DNA from: Candidatus Zhuqueibacterota bacterium
GTDB taxonomy: Bacteria; Zhuqueibacterota; Zhuqueibacteria; Residuimicrobiales; Krinioviventaceae
Length of the DNA stretch: 6,328 nucleotides
Assembly: GCA_003854995.1 (NCBI GenBank)
Contig: RQOI01000394.1
Coordinates: forward strand, 1 to 6,328
Reading direction: 5' to 3'
The notes beneath the pieces are model-generated. The model was not told the origin of the DNA and ran no database searches. It saw only the letters and a list, made by a program, of their open reading frames with translations. Shown here piece by piece: positions 1-6,208 of the stretch. The translations under genes were made by a program, and so were the position numbers. Positions within the stretch are counted from its first letter, which is position 1; the number at the start of each line of letters is the position of its first letter.

Positions 1-5
1 AGTGG

Positions 6-683
6 TTATTCTTCCAGCACGTATTCGTAGACAAGAGAACAGACAACTGTGAATATGACATCAAAGGCGATCAGAATTTTCATCCACGGCCAGATCTCCT
101 GCAGGGTATCGCCGTTCACGAGACAGGCCGTGCTCTTTGTCGCTGACAGAATGACCGGAATCGCGACCGGCAACAGCAAGATCGGTAACATAACTTCCCG
201 GGATCTTGTGTTGGCCGACAGGGTTGAAAAGAGCGTGCCCACCGCGGCATAACCGAGTGTGCCCAGAAATAGAATCAGTGCCAACAGTCCCGCCCCAGAG
301 CTGATTTCTATCCCGAACAACACGACCAGGAGGGGAATGGCGATCATTTGCACGATGCTCATGAAGATGATGTTGCCGATGAGCTTGGCGAAAAATATCA
401 AGCTGTGATCGATGGGGCAGAGCAGGAGCCCCTGCATCCTGGCATTTTCGTGTTCTCTTGCGAATGAGCGCGACAGACCGAGATTGCCGGCAAAGATGAT
501 GGTCACCCACAGAATCCCCGGCGCTATCCTTTGCATCTGCTCTGTGCCGGGATCAAATATGAAATTGAAAACCGCAATGACGATCATGGAAAAGACCAGC
601 ATGGAGATGATGATCTCCTTGCTGCGCAGCTCTGTGCGCAGGTCTTTCTGGATGATTGTCACGATGTATCGGAGTGATTTCAC
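6..683 (-). CDS. ccmB: CcmB-type heme exporter permease (cytochrome c maturation, System I)
   Basis: Membrane subunit of the CcmAB(C) ABC transporter, which works in the inner membrane with CcmC and CcmE in supplying heme for attachment to periplasmic cytochromes c. The 225-aa product has the usual CcmB length and about six hydrophobic segments (roughly residues 25-44, 55-70, 101-124, 131-156, 164-181 and 200-220). The N-terminal stretch with KDLRTELRSKE and the loop SRSFAREHENARMQGLLLCP (71-90) are typical of CcmB, where the E-x-E/H-xx-x-x-x-G-LL region faces the ATPase. Translation starts at a GTG whose GTGA overlaps the ccmA stop, so the two are probably translationally coupled. No strong Shine-Dalgarno sequence is visible, which fits coupling. 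The gene is complete; its stop lies 5 bp from the window edge, so the next gene (ccmC would be usual) is not seen. Family assignment is firm; function is inferred from family. Confidence 0.93.
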   Translation of the reverse strand: MKSLRYIVTIIQKDLRTELRSKEIIISMLVFSMIVIAVFNFIFDPGTEQMQRIAPGILWVTIIFAGNLGLSRSFAREHENARMQGLLLCPIDHSLIFFAKLIGNIIFMSIVQMIAIPLLVVLFGIEISSGAGLLALILFLGTLGYAAVGTLFSTLSANTRSREVMLPILLLPVAIPVILSATKSTACLVNGDTLQEIWPWMKILIAFDVIFTVVCSLVYEYVLEE

Positions 684-1369
684 GAGGCGACCAGCGCCCT
701 TCGAACCTCATGATGGCGCAGATCTTTGGTCGCTTGATCGACGATCAACTTGCCCTCTTTGAGTATCAAGGTTCGTGATGAATTTTGCAGTGCATAGTCA
801 ATATCGTGCACCGTCAGCAATACCGTACAATCGCCGGCGATGAGAGTATCGAGAAGCTGCTTCAGCATGTCCGCAGCGTTCACATCCAGACCGGCGAACG
901 GTTCGTCCAATAACAACAGGGGCGGCTGATGCAGGATGGCGCGGGCGAGGGATAATCGCTGCTGCATGCCGCGAGAAAAAATTCGAACGAGATCGTGCCG
1001 ACGTGTATAGAGTCCGACTTTATTCAGCAGATCTGTGATCCGAGCCTTTACATCGTCGACACCGTACATTCGACCGTAAAAGTGCAGATTTTCCTCGGCC
1101 GTCAGGTCATCGTATAAAAAGCTGGCATGCGTCATCACCCCGACGCGTTGTCGAATGTGCACTGGTTCCTTTTTCGCATCAAACCCGGCAATTTTGATAT
1201 GGCCGGCCGAGGGTCGCGCGAGCGTCGCCAGGATGCGCGTCAGGGTCGTCTTGCCGGCGCCATTGGCGCCGAGCAATGCGACATATTGGCCGGCCGCAAT
1301 GGCGAAACTCACTTCATCCAGCGCCTTTTTAGCGCCAAATTTTTTCGATAGATTGCGGACGTGAATCAT
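680..1369 (-). CDS. ccmA: CcmA-type heme exporter ATP-binding subunit
   Basis: Cytoplasmic ATPase of the CcmAB transporter; in the known system ATP hydrolysis releases holo-CcmE from its complex with CcmC/CcmD. The 229-aa protein shows Walker A GANGAGKTT (34-42), Walker B LLLLDEP (151-157, D155/E156), D-loop AGLD (159-162) and the switch histidine H188. The signature motif is FSRGMQQRL (131-139) instead of LSGGQ; this SRGM form is characteristic of CcmA. The Q-loop position appears to hold histidine (MTHASFLYDDLT, 79-90), also resembling CcmA proteins, which have SHQ-like sequences there. The ATG overlaps the upstream gene's stop in an ATGA, and the ccmB GTG overlaps this gene's stop, so it sits inside a three-gene coupled unit. 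An AAAGAG run directly abuts the ATG, too close for a good ribosome site, again fitting coupled translation. It could in principle be a generic ABC ATPase, but motif and neighbour make CcmA very likely. Confidence 0.95.
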   Translation of the reverse strand: MIHVRNLSKKFGAKKALDEVSFAIAAGQYVALLGANGAGKTTLTRILATLARPSAGHIKIAGFDAKKEPVHIRQRVGVMTHASFLYDDLTAEENLHFYGRMYGVDDVKARITDLLNKVGLYTRRHDLVRIFSRGMQQRLSLARAILHQPPLLLLDEPFAGLDVNAADMLKQLLDTLIAGDCTVLLTVHDIDYALQNSSRTLILKEGKLIVDQATKDLRHHEVRRALVAS

Positions 1370-2355
1370 CTCTTTGCACGGGATTTTGATTTTCTGCGTC
1401 TCAGCTCGTTCGCTGGTTTTGCGGGCGTAGCGTTCTCTCGTTTGCGCAAGAGGTTCACGGCCAGGGAAAAAAGGAGAATGACGGATGTCACGATGATTGC
1501 CGGCAGCGGGGAGGGATTGCCGCTGCCGCCAACTCGGCGAATTTGAAAGTGGATTGTGGCGCCGGCGTCAATGTCTGCGGCGCCATGTCGGCGATGCGCT
1601 GTGCCGCGGATATCAAAGGTCCCTCTGTCGATGAGCTGTTGCGAAGCTATGGCCAGATTCTGGCCCTGGATGAAAAGATCGAATGTCCTGGCAGCGTGCG
1701 TTGCGTGGATGCCGATGTCGAGGATTTTTTGCGGCATTGCCATCTCATAGCTAAAGCTGACCGTCTTGGTGCCTGGCAAAAACACGCCGCGATCGATGAC
1801 AAAGTGGTCCTGCCGAACGAGCTCGGGATCGGACAAGGGAGTGAAATTGATGGCGTCGGCCGGCAGATGAAAACGAAACAGCGCTGTCGAGGCCGCATCA
1901 CGAAAGACATCGACGATGGTCTTGTTTGTCGGGTTGCTCAAAACCCGTATCTCGCGACACTGCACGCCATCGCCCAGGTCAGTGATGATCACATGGTGCA
2001 TCAGAGCCTGCACGTCCGCCGCCGAGTGCGTCGAGTCATAGACGAACAGTGACGCGCTGCCCGATGCCAGGTCGAGGGCCTGGCTGAAATATCGCACGCC
2101 CTGATGATCGACGGCCGCGAAATAGGTGGCGCTGCTATCGACATCGGCTATGTTGAATCGAAATTCTCCGCGACCGTTGGTGACCGTCTCTGCCACGGCG
2201 ACCGGGATGTGCGATGATCCATCCATCTGCTGCAAGCGTACTGTTGCGGATGGAATGGCGCTGCTGTCGCGCGTCGCATTGATGAGCACGCCTGTCACCA
2301 TTGCCGCTCGAGCGGCGTTGCAGGCGAAGAAGAACAGTGTGATGATAACTCTCAT
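1366..2355 (-). CDS. Secreted, C-terminally membrane-anchored protein with carboxypeptidase-regulatory-like N-terminal domain; leads the ccm transcript
   Basis: Function unknown. From the ATG at 2355 the product is 329 aa; a TTG two codons upstream (2361) is an alternative start, and neither has a clear ribosome site. Residues 1-17 form a signal peptide (hydrophobic core ITLFFFA, ARA cleavage site). Residues 18 to about 108 resemble a carboxypeptidase regulatory-like/Ig-like beta sandwich: VTGVLINAT, then SATVRLQQ, then TNGRGEFRFNI and ATYFAAVDHQGVRYFS. The middle (about 120-275) looks like a second beta-rich region. A transmembrane helix at about 286-302 is followed by a short, strongly basic tail, so the bulk should be periplasmic with the tail in the cytoplasm. 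It contains only one mature cysteine, so no CxxC thioredoxin or CcmH motif is present. The stop overlaps the ccmA start by 4 bp, suggesting a role linked to cytochrome or membrane-complex biogenesis; that link rests on context alone. Confidence 0.88.
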   Translation of the reverse strand: MRVIITLFFFACNAARAAMVTGVLINATRDSSAIPSATVRLQQMDGSSHIPVAVAETVTNGRGEFRFNIADVDSSATYFAAVDHQGVRYFSQALDLASGSASLFVYDSTHSAADVQALMHHVIITDLGDGVQCREIRVLSNPTNKTIVDVFRDAASTALFRFHLPADAINFTPLSDPELVRQDHFVIDRGVFLPGTKTVSFSYEMAMPQKILDIGIHATHAARTFDLFIQGQNLAIASQQLIDRGTFDIRGTAHRRHGAADIDAGATIHFQIRRVGGSGNPSPLPAIIVTSVILLFSLAVNLLRKRENATPAKPANELRRRKSKSRAKR

Positions 2356-2386
2356 ATTCAATTAGAAATTCTGCGCATCGACGTCG

Positions 2387-2415
2387 AATATAACCATTCC
2401 TGCTCTGTTTCGCAA
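2387..2415 (-). promoter_or_regulatory. Predicted sigma70-like promoter of the minus-strand ccm transcript
   Basis: Read on the minus strand, TTGCGA (2415-2410) is followed after exactly 17 bp by TATATT (2392-2387), matching the housekeeping consensus at four of six and five of six positions. Transcription would begin near 2380, giving a leader of about 25 nt before the ATG at 2355. Position, spacing and orientation all fit the first gene of the three-gene unit. This is a pattern match only. Confidence 0.45.
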
Positions 2416-2538
2416 TATGAAACCGAAAGGCCGGAAAGCCAGGCAGCTGATGCAATGAAAGTGCTGAAAAACGAGGAACCAGATGCAGGCGTCCGCGTTT
2501 ATGACTTAAATTCTCCAACGTGTTATCAAGAGGTCATC

Positions 2539-2970
2539 ATGCAATTCCAGATCCGCTTTTTATTGCTTCTGGCCGTCCTGCTCGCGGCATGTTCGCGGGA
2601 CAAGTCGCCCATTTGCCCACCGGCTGACGCGCCGATGGGGACATATTCCTACGCGAGCTATGACACGACGGAGCATATGGTAGCCCGCGGCTGGTTGACC
2701 ATCGACTCTTTCGATTCGCTGCGTATAGCAGGCGAATGGCATATCAGCAAGGTCGGCGATCCGCATGAGATCGGCATGCAAATCGGCGAGGGTGAATTGG
2801 TCGGTGCCGTTCAGCAGAGTTCGATCTGGATCAACTTGAATCCCGATTGGGTGGACAATAATGTGTGGTTGGATGGTGTCTTGTCCGATCATGGATTTGA
2901 AGGGACATGGACGTGGGCGACCATCGCCGGGCCAACGAGCAGCGGACGATTTGCGGCAATTAAAAGATGA
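2539..2970 (+). CDS. Small lipoprotein of unknown function
   Basis: A 143-aa predicted lipoprotein. The N-terminus has two positive-charge-bearing turns, a Leu-rich core and the lipobox LAAC with Cys18 as the lipidated residue (MQFQIRFLLLLAVLLAAC). Serine follows the cysteine, so by the +2 rule the outer membrane is the likely destination. The ATG at 2539 is chosen over an in-frame upstream ATG (2455) because AAGAGG lies 5 nt before it and because only this start puts the signal sequence at the N-terminus. The mature part is probably all-beta: alternating strands such as GTYSYASYD, ARGWLTIDSFDSLRIAGEW, VGAVQQSSIWINLNP, VWLDGVLSDHGFEGTWTWA and SGRFAAIKR (ending near residue 143) recall small beta-barrel or lipocalin-like lipoproteins. 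I recognise no catalytic motif. It is transcribed divergently from the ccm unit across a 183-bp gap and is followed by an AT-rich region without a visible terminator hairpin. Confidence 0.85.
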   Translation: MQFQIRFLLLLAVLLAACSRDKSPICPPADAPMGTYSYASYDTTEHMVARGWLTIDSFDSLRIAGEWHISKVGDPHEIGMQIGEGELVGAVQQSSIWINLNPDWVDNNVWLDGVLSDHGFEGTWTWATIAGPTSSGRFAAIKR

Positions 2971-3221
2971 TGCTGTACGTGAAAAATATGCCTATATCAA
3001 ATAATGCTTTTTATAATGGAGGAACAAATGAATCTGCAAAAGGCCGTTATGCAATTCATGATCATATTTTCCCTTTGCACTTAAACGAAGTAAAGACTTT
3101 TAAAGGAATTATCATTGAATGAGTGGAGAATGAAAAGATTTCGGCAGCATTTCGGCTATAGTTTTGTAAACACGCCAAAAATTTACTAGAACCCATTGAG
3201 CTTGCGCACGGAGACCGCGCT
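2971..3221. other. AT-rich stretch without a supported gene
   Basis: About 250 bp, clearly richer in A/T than the flanking genes. Two short plus-strand open frames occur. One of 51 codons (2967-3122) starts in an ATGA overlap with the lipoprotein stop. The other, of 18 codons (3028-3084), starts 5 nt after a good GGAGG (3018-3022) and reads MNLQKAVMQFMIIFSLCT before TAA, like the beginning of a signal peptide that is cut off. They overlap in different frames, so at most one can be real. I see no hairpin followed by a T-run, no tRNA and no repeat. The region is best read as decayed sequence before the GH42 remnant. Confidence 0.5.
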
Positions 3222-3440
3222 ATAAACAAGTTTGTCATCTATATAATATTGTCTGCTTTGCTGCCGTGCGCTCTCAACGCCGGCGTGCCGAGCATCGGCG
3301 CGCAAATCTGGATCGAGCCGGGGCAGACAGAAGCAGAGATCGATGGCTGGTCCTGTCCGGAAACCTGGTCCGATTGGCGAGAGTTCTGCCAGGAGCATCT
3401 CACCTGGTATATGCAGTGGATCGAATCAGAATATGAATAG
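3222..3440 (+). pseudogene. Remnant of a secreted GH42-like beta-galactosidase, internally deleted and truncated
   Basis: The open frame reads as three joined pieces. First comes a signal peptide (NKFVIYIILSALLPCALNA, with an ALNA cleavage site). Next is GVPSIGAQIWIEPGQTEAE plus IDGW, which closely resembles the mature N-terminus of GH42-like beta-galactosidases, where IDGW normally continues FRTLAEHGM. Then WREFCQEHLTWYMQWIESE resembles a segment that lies well inside the catalytic domain of the same family. The jump is near 3350, and the stop at 3438 comes where the family continues for hundreds of residues. GGAGA (3210-3214) sits 7 nt before an ATA at 3222, exactly where the signal peptide should begin, suggesting ATG changed to ATA; the next possible start is TTG at 3249, inside the signal peptide. 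About 72 codons remain, against several hundred in intact family members. Family recognition is from memory of conserved segments, so the identity is moderately sure. It may once have preceded the SDR in an operon. Confidence 0.55.
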
Positions 3441-3464
3441 TGCGAGATGAAGCAATGAACTTTT

Positions 3465-3470
3465 GGAGGA
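3465..3470 (+). promoter_or_regulatory. Ribosome binding site that decides the SDR start
   Basis: GGAGGA abuts the ATG at 3471 with no spacer, while the in-frame ATG at 3477 lies 7 nt after GGAGG. The second ATG is therefore the better start, and the product begins MDIRFNGKVV, as usual for this family. Confidence 0.7.
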
Positions 3471-3476
3471 ATGAGC

Positions 3477-4238
3477 ATGGATATTCGATTTAATGGCAAG
3501 GTCGTCCTGATCACCGGCGGCAGCAGCGGCATCGGCGCGGCGACGGCAATCGAGTTTGCCAGGAGCGGCGCCAGCGTTGTGGTCAATTATAATGCCACTC
3601 CATCCGGCGCTGCGGCCGTGGTGGCTGAAATTCAATCTCTGGGTGGCAACGCTCTGGCGATTCAAGCGGATGTGACGGATGCCGCTCAGGTCGATCGCCT
3701 GGTGCGGCAATCCCTCGATCACTTTGGGCGGATCGATATTTTATTCAACAACGCCGGCACCCTGGTGGAACGAAAGCTGCTCGCTGATACATCAGAAGAG
3801 CTGTTTCGCAAGATAGTGGATGTCAATTTTACCAGCACGTTCCTCTGCTGCCAGGCGGTCGTTCCGCATATGAAGATGCGCGGCTATGGCCGCATCATCA
3901 ACATGGCATCGGTGGCGGCGCGCAATGGCGGCGGTCGCGGCGCAGGACATTATGCCGCGACCAAGGCAGCGGTCCTCACTTTGACAAAGGCGTTTGCCAA
4001 AGAATTGGCCGGCAGCGGCATTCAGGTCAATGCTGTGGCGCCGGGTGTGATCGCCACTCGCTATCACGAACGCTTTTCGACGACGGAATTGCGCGAGCAA
4101 TTCAAGTCAGCGATTCCCCTCGCGCGAGAGGGCAAGCCGGAAGAGATCGCCTATGTCGTGCTCTTTTTGGCTTCAGAGTTTGCCGACTATATTCTGGGAG
4201 AGACGATCGAAATAAATGGCGGCATGCTGATGGAGTGA
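3477..4238 (+). CDS. Short-chain dehydrogenase/reductase (SDR), classical FabG-like type
   Basis: NAD(P)-dependent cytoplasmic oxidoreductase of the classical SDR family; substrate not determinable from sequence. From ATG 3477 the protein is 253 aa, standard length. It has the nucleotide-binding TGGSSGIG (13-20), NNAG (91-94), the catalytic tetrad N117, S145, Y159 and K163 (YAATK), and the PG turn (189-190). The C-terminal GETIEINGGM is typical. The end of the second strand (VVVNYNATPSG, 35-44 region) lacks the Asp that marks strict NAD use, so NADP(H) is possible but not certain. It resembles 3-oxoacyl-ACP reductases and glucose/sugar dehydrogenases; I do not assign fabG because no fatty acid synthesis genes are nearby. 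It starts 36 bp after the stop of the GH42 remnant on the same strand, so a former role in sugar catabolism is possible. It converges on the KamA-like gene with 20 bp between the stops. Confidence 0.95.
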   Translation: MDIRFNGKVVLITGGSSGIGAATAIEFARSGASVVVNYNATPSGAAAVVAEIQSLGGNALAIQADVTDAAQVDRLVRQSLDHFGRIDILFNNAGTLVERKLLADTSEELFRKIVDVNFTSTFLCCQAVVPHMKMRGYGRIINMASVAARNGGGRGAGHYAATKAAVLTLTKAFAKELAGSGIQVNAVAPGVIATRYHERFSTTELREQFKSAIPLAREGKPEEIAYVVLFLASEFADYILGETIEINGGMLME

Positions 4239-4258
4239 CCGTAGTCAGGCCGCGCACG

Positions 4259-6052
4259 CTAATAGTAATACCAGATCGTGTCATAGCTGTCGATCTTTTC
4301 GCCTCGTCGTTTCAACTCCTGCAGATACTCCCAGATGGAGACGTCCGAATCCAGATAAGTATCGACCAGTGTCAGTTTTTTCTCCCACGGGTGAAATTCA
4401 TACAGTCGCCGTCCATCGGGCAGGATCATGATGAGCGTGTGATGTTGCTGCGCCCGAATATAGTTTTTGCCCAGTCGAGGCACGTTGTAGACGGGCTCAT
4501 CCGTACGCACGACGCCGGGGACGAGCCTGGCCTCTTCCTTGATTTCCTGCATCAGGCGAGCCAAAGGCACACGATAGCTTTTTGTCTCCTCTTTGCCTTT
4601 TGTGTTAAAGGTATAGTACGGATCGACGCCGATCAGACGGAGTGTTTTCCGCAAGGCCACCAGTTCGTAGCGTCGACTGTTTTCCATTGTGAACACCGCC
4701 TGATTATAGACGGAAATGCCGCGTCGCTTGAATTTCTGCACCGCTGCCATGGCGTCGGGAGTCACCTCATACGGATGTTCAAAATGGGTGACGAGCACGA
4801 TCTCGCGCTTTCCCGGAACATGATAGCGGGCGATGATGTTGATGAGATCGTCGGTGATGCGCTGCGGCAGGACGACGGGCGTGCGCGAACCGAGGCGGAT
4901 GCGCTCGACATGGTCAATATTGGCAAGGTTGGCCAGGACGAAATCAATTTTTGCATCCCGTATGACGAGCGGATCACCGCCGGTGACCAGGACCTCCTCA
5001 ACGGCCGGATGGTCGGCAATCCACTCTATCGCTGCCAATATTTTCTTTTTGGTGGCAAGTGCTTTCTCGCACAGAACATCGTCGATCTCCCAATTGCGCT
5101 GACAATAAACGCAGATTTGGCTGCAGGTATTGTACGGTTTGAGAATGACGATGCTCGGGTAGCGACGGGTGATCAGATCGATGGGCGATGTGTCGCGTTC
5201 CAGCATAAAGTCAAACTGACATGATCTGTCCTGTCGATTGGCCAGCATGGCCTGCACATAGTCGAGGGGTGGGATGACCTGGGCGCGAACGGCATGGTCG
5301 AATTGTCGCGACGGCTCTTTGTCCATCAGCGAGGCGTAATAGGGCGTTATGCCAAACGGGAGTTTGCCGGCTCGGGCTCTGTCGATCGCTTCTTTTTCCG
5401 CTGGCGACAAATCTATCAGTCGTCCCAGCACCTCGGACGTCCTGATGACGTTTCGCAGATGCCATGAATAATTGCTCCAATCCTCATCCTCGCCCTGCAA
5501 AGCAGTTAGAATTCTCTCCTTATTCTTTTGGCGCCGATTGATCACCTCAGGCCGCAATCCCGATTTGTATTTTGCCAGGTGTGCGCGGCCGATCGCCGCC
5601 ATGTCATCCAACTGGGCTGAACGCATAATCGCAGCCGGTCGACCGCTCAGCCGGCTGAATGCAGGGCTTTGCTCCTGCGAATAGATGTTGCTCTGGCCCT
5701 GAATGCCGAGGAACAGGTGAATCATTTCCGCAAAAAAACCGTCGTTCAATTCTGCCGGGAGTTGATCCTCAAGACGATGCGCCAGTTTCCATAGTGTGGC
5801 AACCATGCTGAATTTCGCCAATCGTTCGCTGCGGCGTGAAATCATCCGTTGGAACGTTTCGAGAGCCGTGATCTGCACGTTCCATTCCAGCGGCTGAATG
5901 CGGGTATTGTTTTGTTGCAGTGTGCGGTGATATTGATGCAGATAGGTTTGCAGGTATTCTCGAGCGCTTTTTGCTGATTGCGCTTCCAGCAGCAGACTTT
6001 TGATCGTGGGGTGAACAGAGAAGAGACGCCTTGTATTTTTATTATCGAACAA
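4259..6052 (-). CDS. KamA-family radical SAM protein (amino acid 2,3-aminomutase-like) with long N-terminal extension
   Basis: Related to lysine 2,3-aminomutase (LAM), which uses a [4Fe-4S] cluster, S-adenosylmethionine and PLP to move an alpha-amino group to the beta carbon. The 597-aa product has the cluster motif CSQICVYC (C310, C314, C317) in the CxxxCxxC spacing, R319 in the position of the LAM carboxylate-binding Arg, TGGDPL (357-362), RLGSRTPVVLPQRIT (386-400) and HFEHPYEVT (423-431). K529 in NVPRLGK replaces the glycine-rich PGGGGK and is the probable PLP lysine. The two LAM aspartates that hold the lysine side chain align with K485 and N523, so lysine is an unlikely substrate. The core begins near residue 280; residues 1-280, mostly helical in character, are much longer than the N-terminus of ordinary LAM (about 416 aa in total). 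The start is TTG at 6052 behind a strong AAGGAGG 7 nt away; no ATG fits. A cytoplasmic enzyme is expected, as no signal peptide is seen. Confidence 0.96.
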   Translation of the reverse strand: MFDNKNTRRLFSVHPTIKSLLLEAQSAKSAREYLQTYLHQYHRTLQQNNTRIQPLEWNVQITALETFQRMISRRSERLAKFSMVATLWKLAHRLEDQLPAELNDGFFAEMIHLFLGIQGQSNIYSQEQSPAFSRLSGRPAAIMRSAQLDDMAAIGRAHLAKYKSGLRPEVINRRQKNKERILTALQGEDEDWSNYSWHLRNVIRTSEVLGRLIDLSPAEKEAIDRARAGKLPFGITPYYASLMDKEPSRQFDHAVRAQVIPPLDYVQAMLANRQDRSCQFDFMLERDTSPIDLITRRYPSIVILKPYNTCSQICVYCQRNWEIDDVLCEKALATKKKILAAIEWIADHPAVEEVLVTGGDPLVIRDAKIDFVLANLANIDHVERIRLGSRTPVVLPQRITDDLINIIARYHVPGKREIVLVTHFEHPYEVTPDAMAAVQKFKRRGISVYNQAVFTMENSRRYELVALRKTLRLIGVDPYYTFNTKGKEETKSYRVPLARLMQEIKEEARLVPGVVRTDEPVYNVPRLGKNYIRAQQHHTLIMILPDGRRLYEFHPWEKKLTLVDTYLDSDVSIWEYLQELKRRGEKIDSYDTIWYYY

Positions 6053-6059
6053 TAATCAA

Positions 6060-6066
6060 CCTCCTT
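6060..6066 (-). promoter_or_regulatory. Strong ribosome binding site for the KamA-like gene (TTG start)
   Basis: On the minus strand AAGGAGG ends 7 nt before the TTG at 6052. It is the best ribosome site in the window and supports initiation at a non-ATG codon. An ATG in another frame at 6081 opens only an overlapping shadow frame. Confidence 0.75.
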
Positions 6067-6087
6067 CTGGTATTTCAACATATACGG

Positions 6088-6137
6088 ATTATATCATGCT
6101 TGTTTTATAGGATATTGAAATTATCAGCCAAATGCAA
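6088..6137 (-). promoter_or_regulatory. Candidate promoter region of the KamA-like gene
   Basis: On the minus strand TTGCAT (6137-6132) is followed after 17 bp by TATCCT (6114-6109), a fair sigma70-like pair. A perfect TATAAT (6093-6088) lies further downstream, about 35 nt before the start codon, but has no good -35 partner. The surrounding DNA is AT-rich, so chance matches are expected; either element could be the true -10. Confidence 0.3.
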
Positions 6138-6208
6138 GTCATCTCTTAATATAGATTCTTGCATAAATTTCTTGATATTCGTCGAAATATTTTATTCATT
6201 ATAGCACA

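Noticed and set aside
1543..2052. A 169-codon plus-strand open frame
   Set aside because: It is antisense to the signal-peptide-bearing gene of the ccm unit, has no ribosome site, and its translation looks like noise.
1366..2355. Reading the first gene of the ccm unit as CcmE, CcmH or a thioredoxin-like protein
   Set aside because: No CxxC motif or heme-binding HxxxY context is present, and it has only one cysteine after the signal peptide. The topology (N-terminal signal peptide, C-terminal anchor) also differs.
2455..2538. A 28-residue N-terminal extension of the lipoprotein from the upstream ATG
   Set aside because: It would bury the signal peptide and lipobox inside the protein, and the ATG at 2539 has its own well-spaced AAGAGG.
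3186..3586. Two minus-strand open frames (3186-3398 and 3239-3586) across the 500-bp gap
   Set aside because: They overlap the GH42 remnant and the SDR nucleotide-binding region, lack ribosome sites and have low-complexity translations. The plus strand explains the sequence better.
4235..5224. A 329-codon plus-strand open frame whose GTG overlaps the SDR stop by 4 bp, imitating a coupled downstream gene
   Set aside because: It lies wholly antisense to the radical SAM core of the KamA-like gene, where the cysteine, GGDPL and PLP motifs are unmistakable. Its own translation shows no domain, and its length fits a mirror effect of codon bias.
4259..6052. Calling the radical SAM protein EpmB (the lysine 2,3-aminomutase homologue acting on elongation factor P)
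   Set aside because: EpmB is short (about 340 aa) and usually sits near efp or epmA. Here the protein is 597 aa, has different pocket residues, and no such neighbour is visible.
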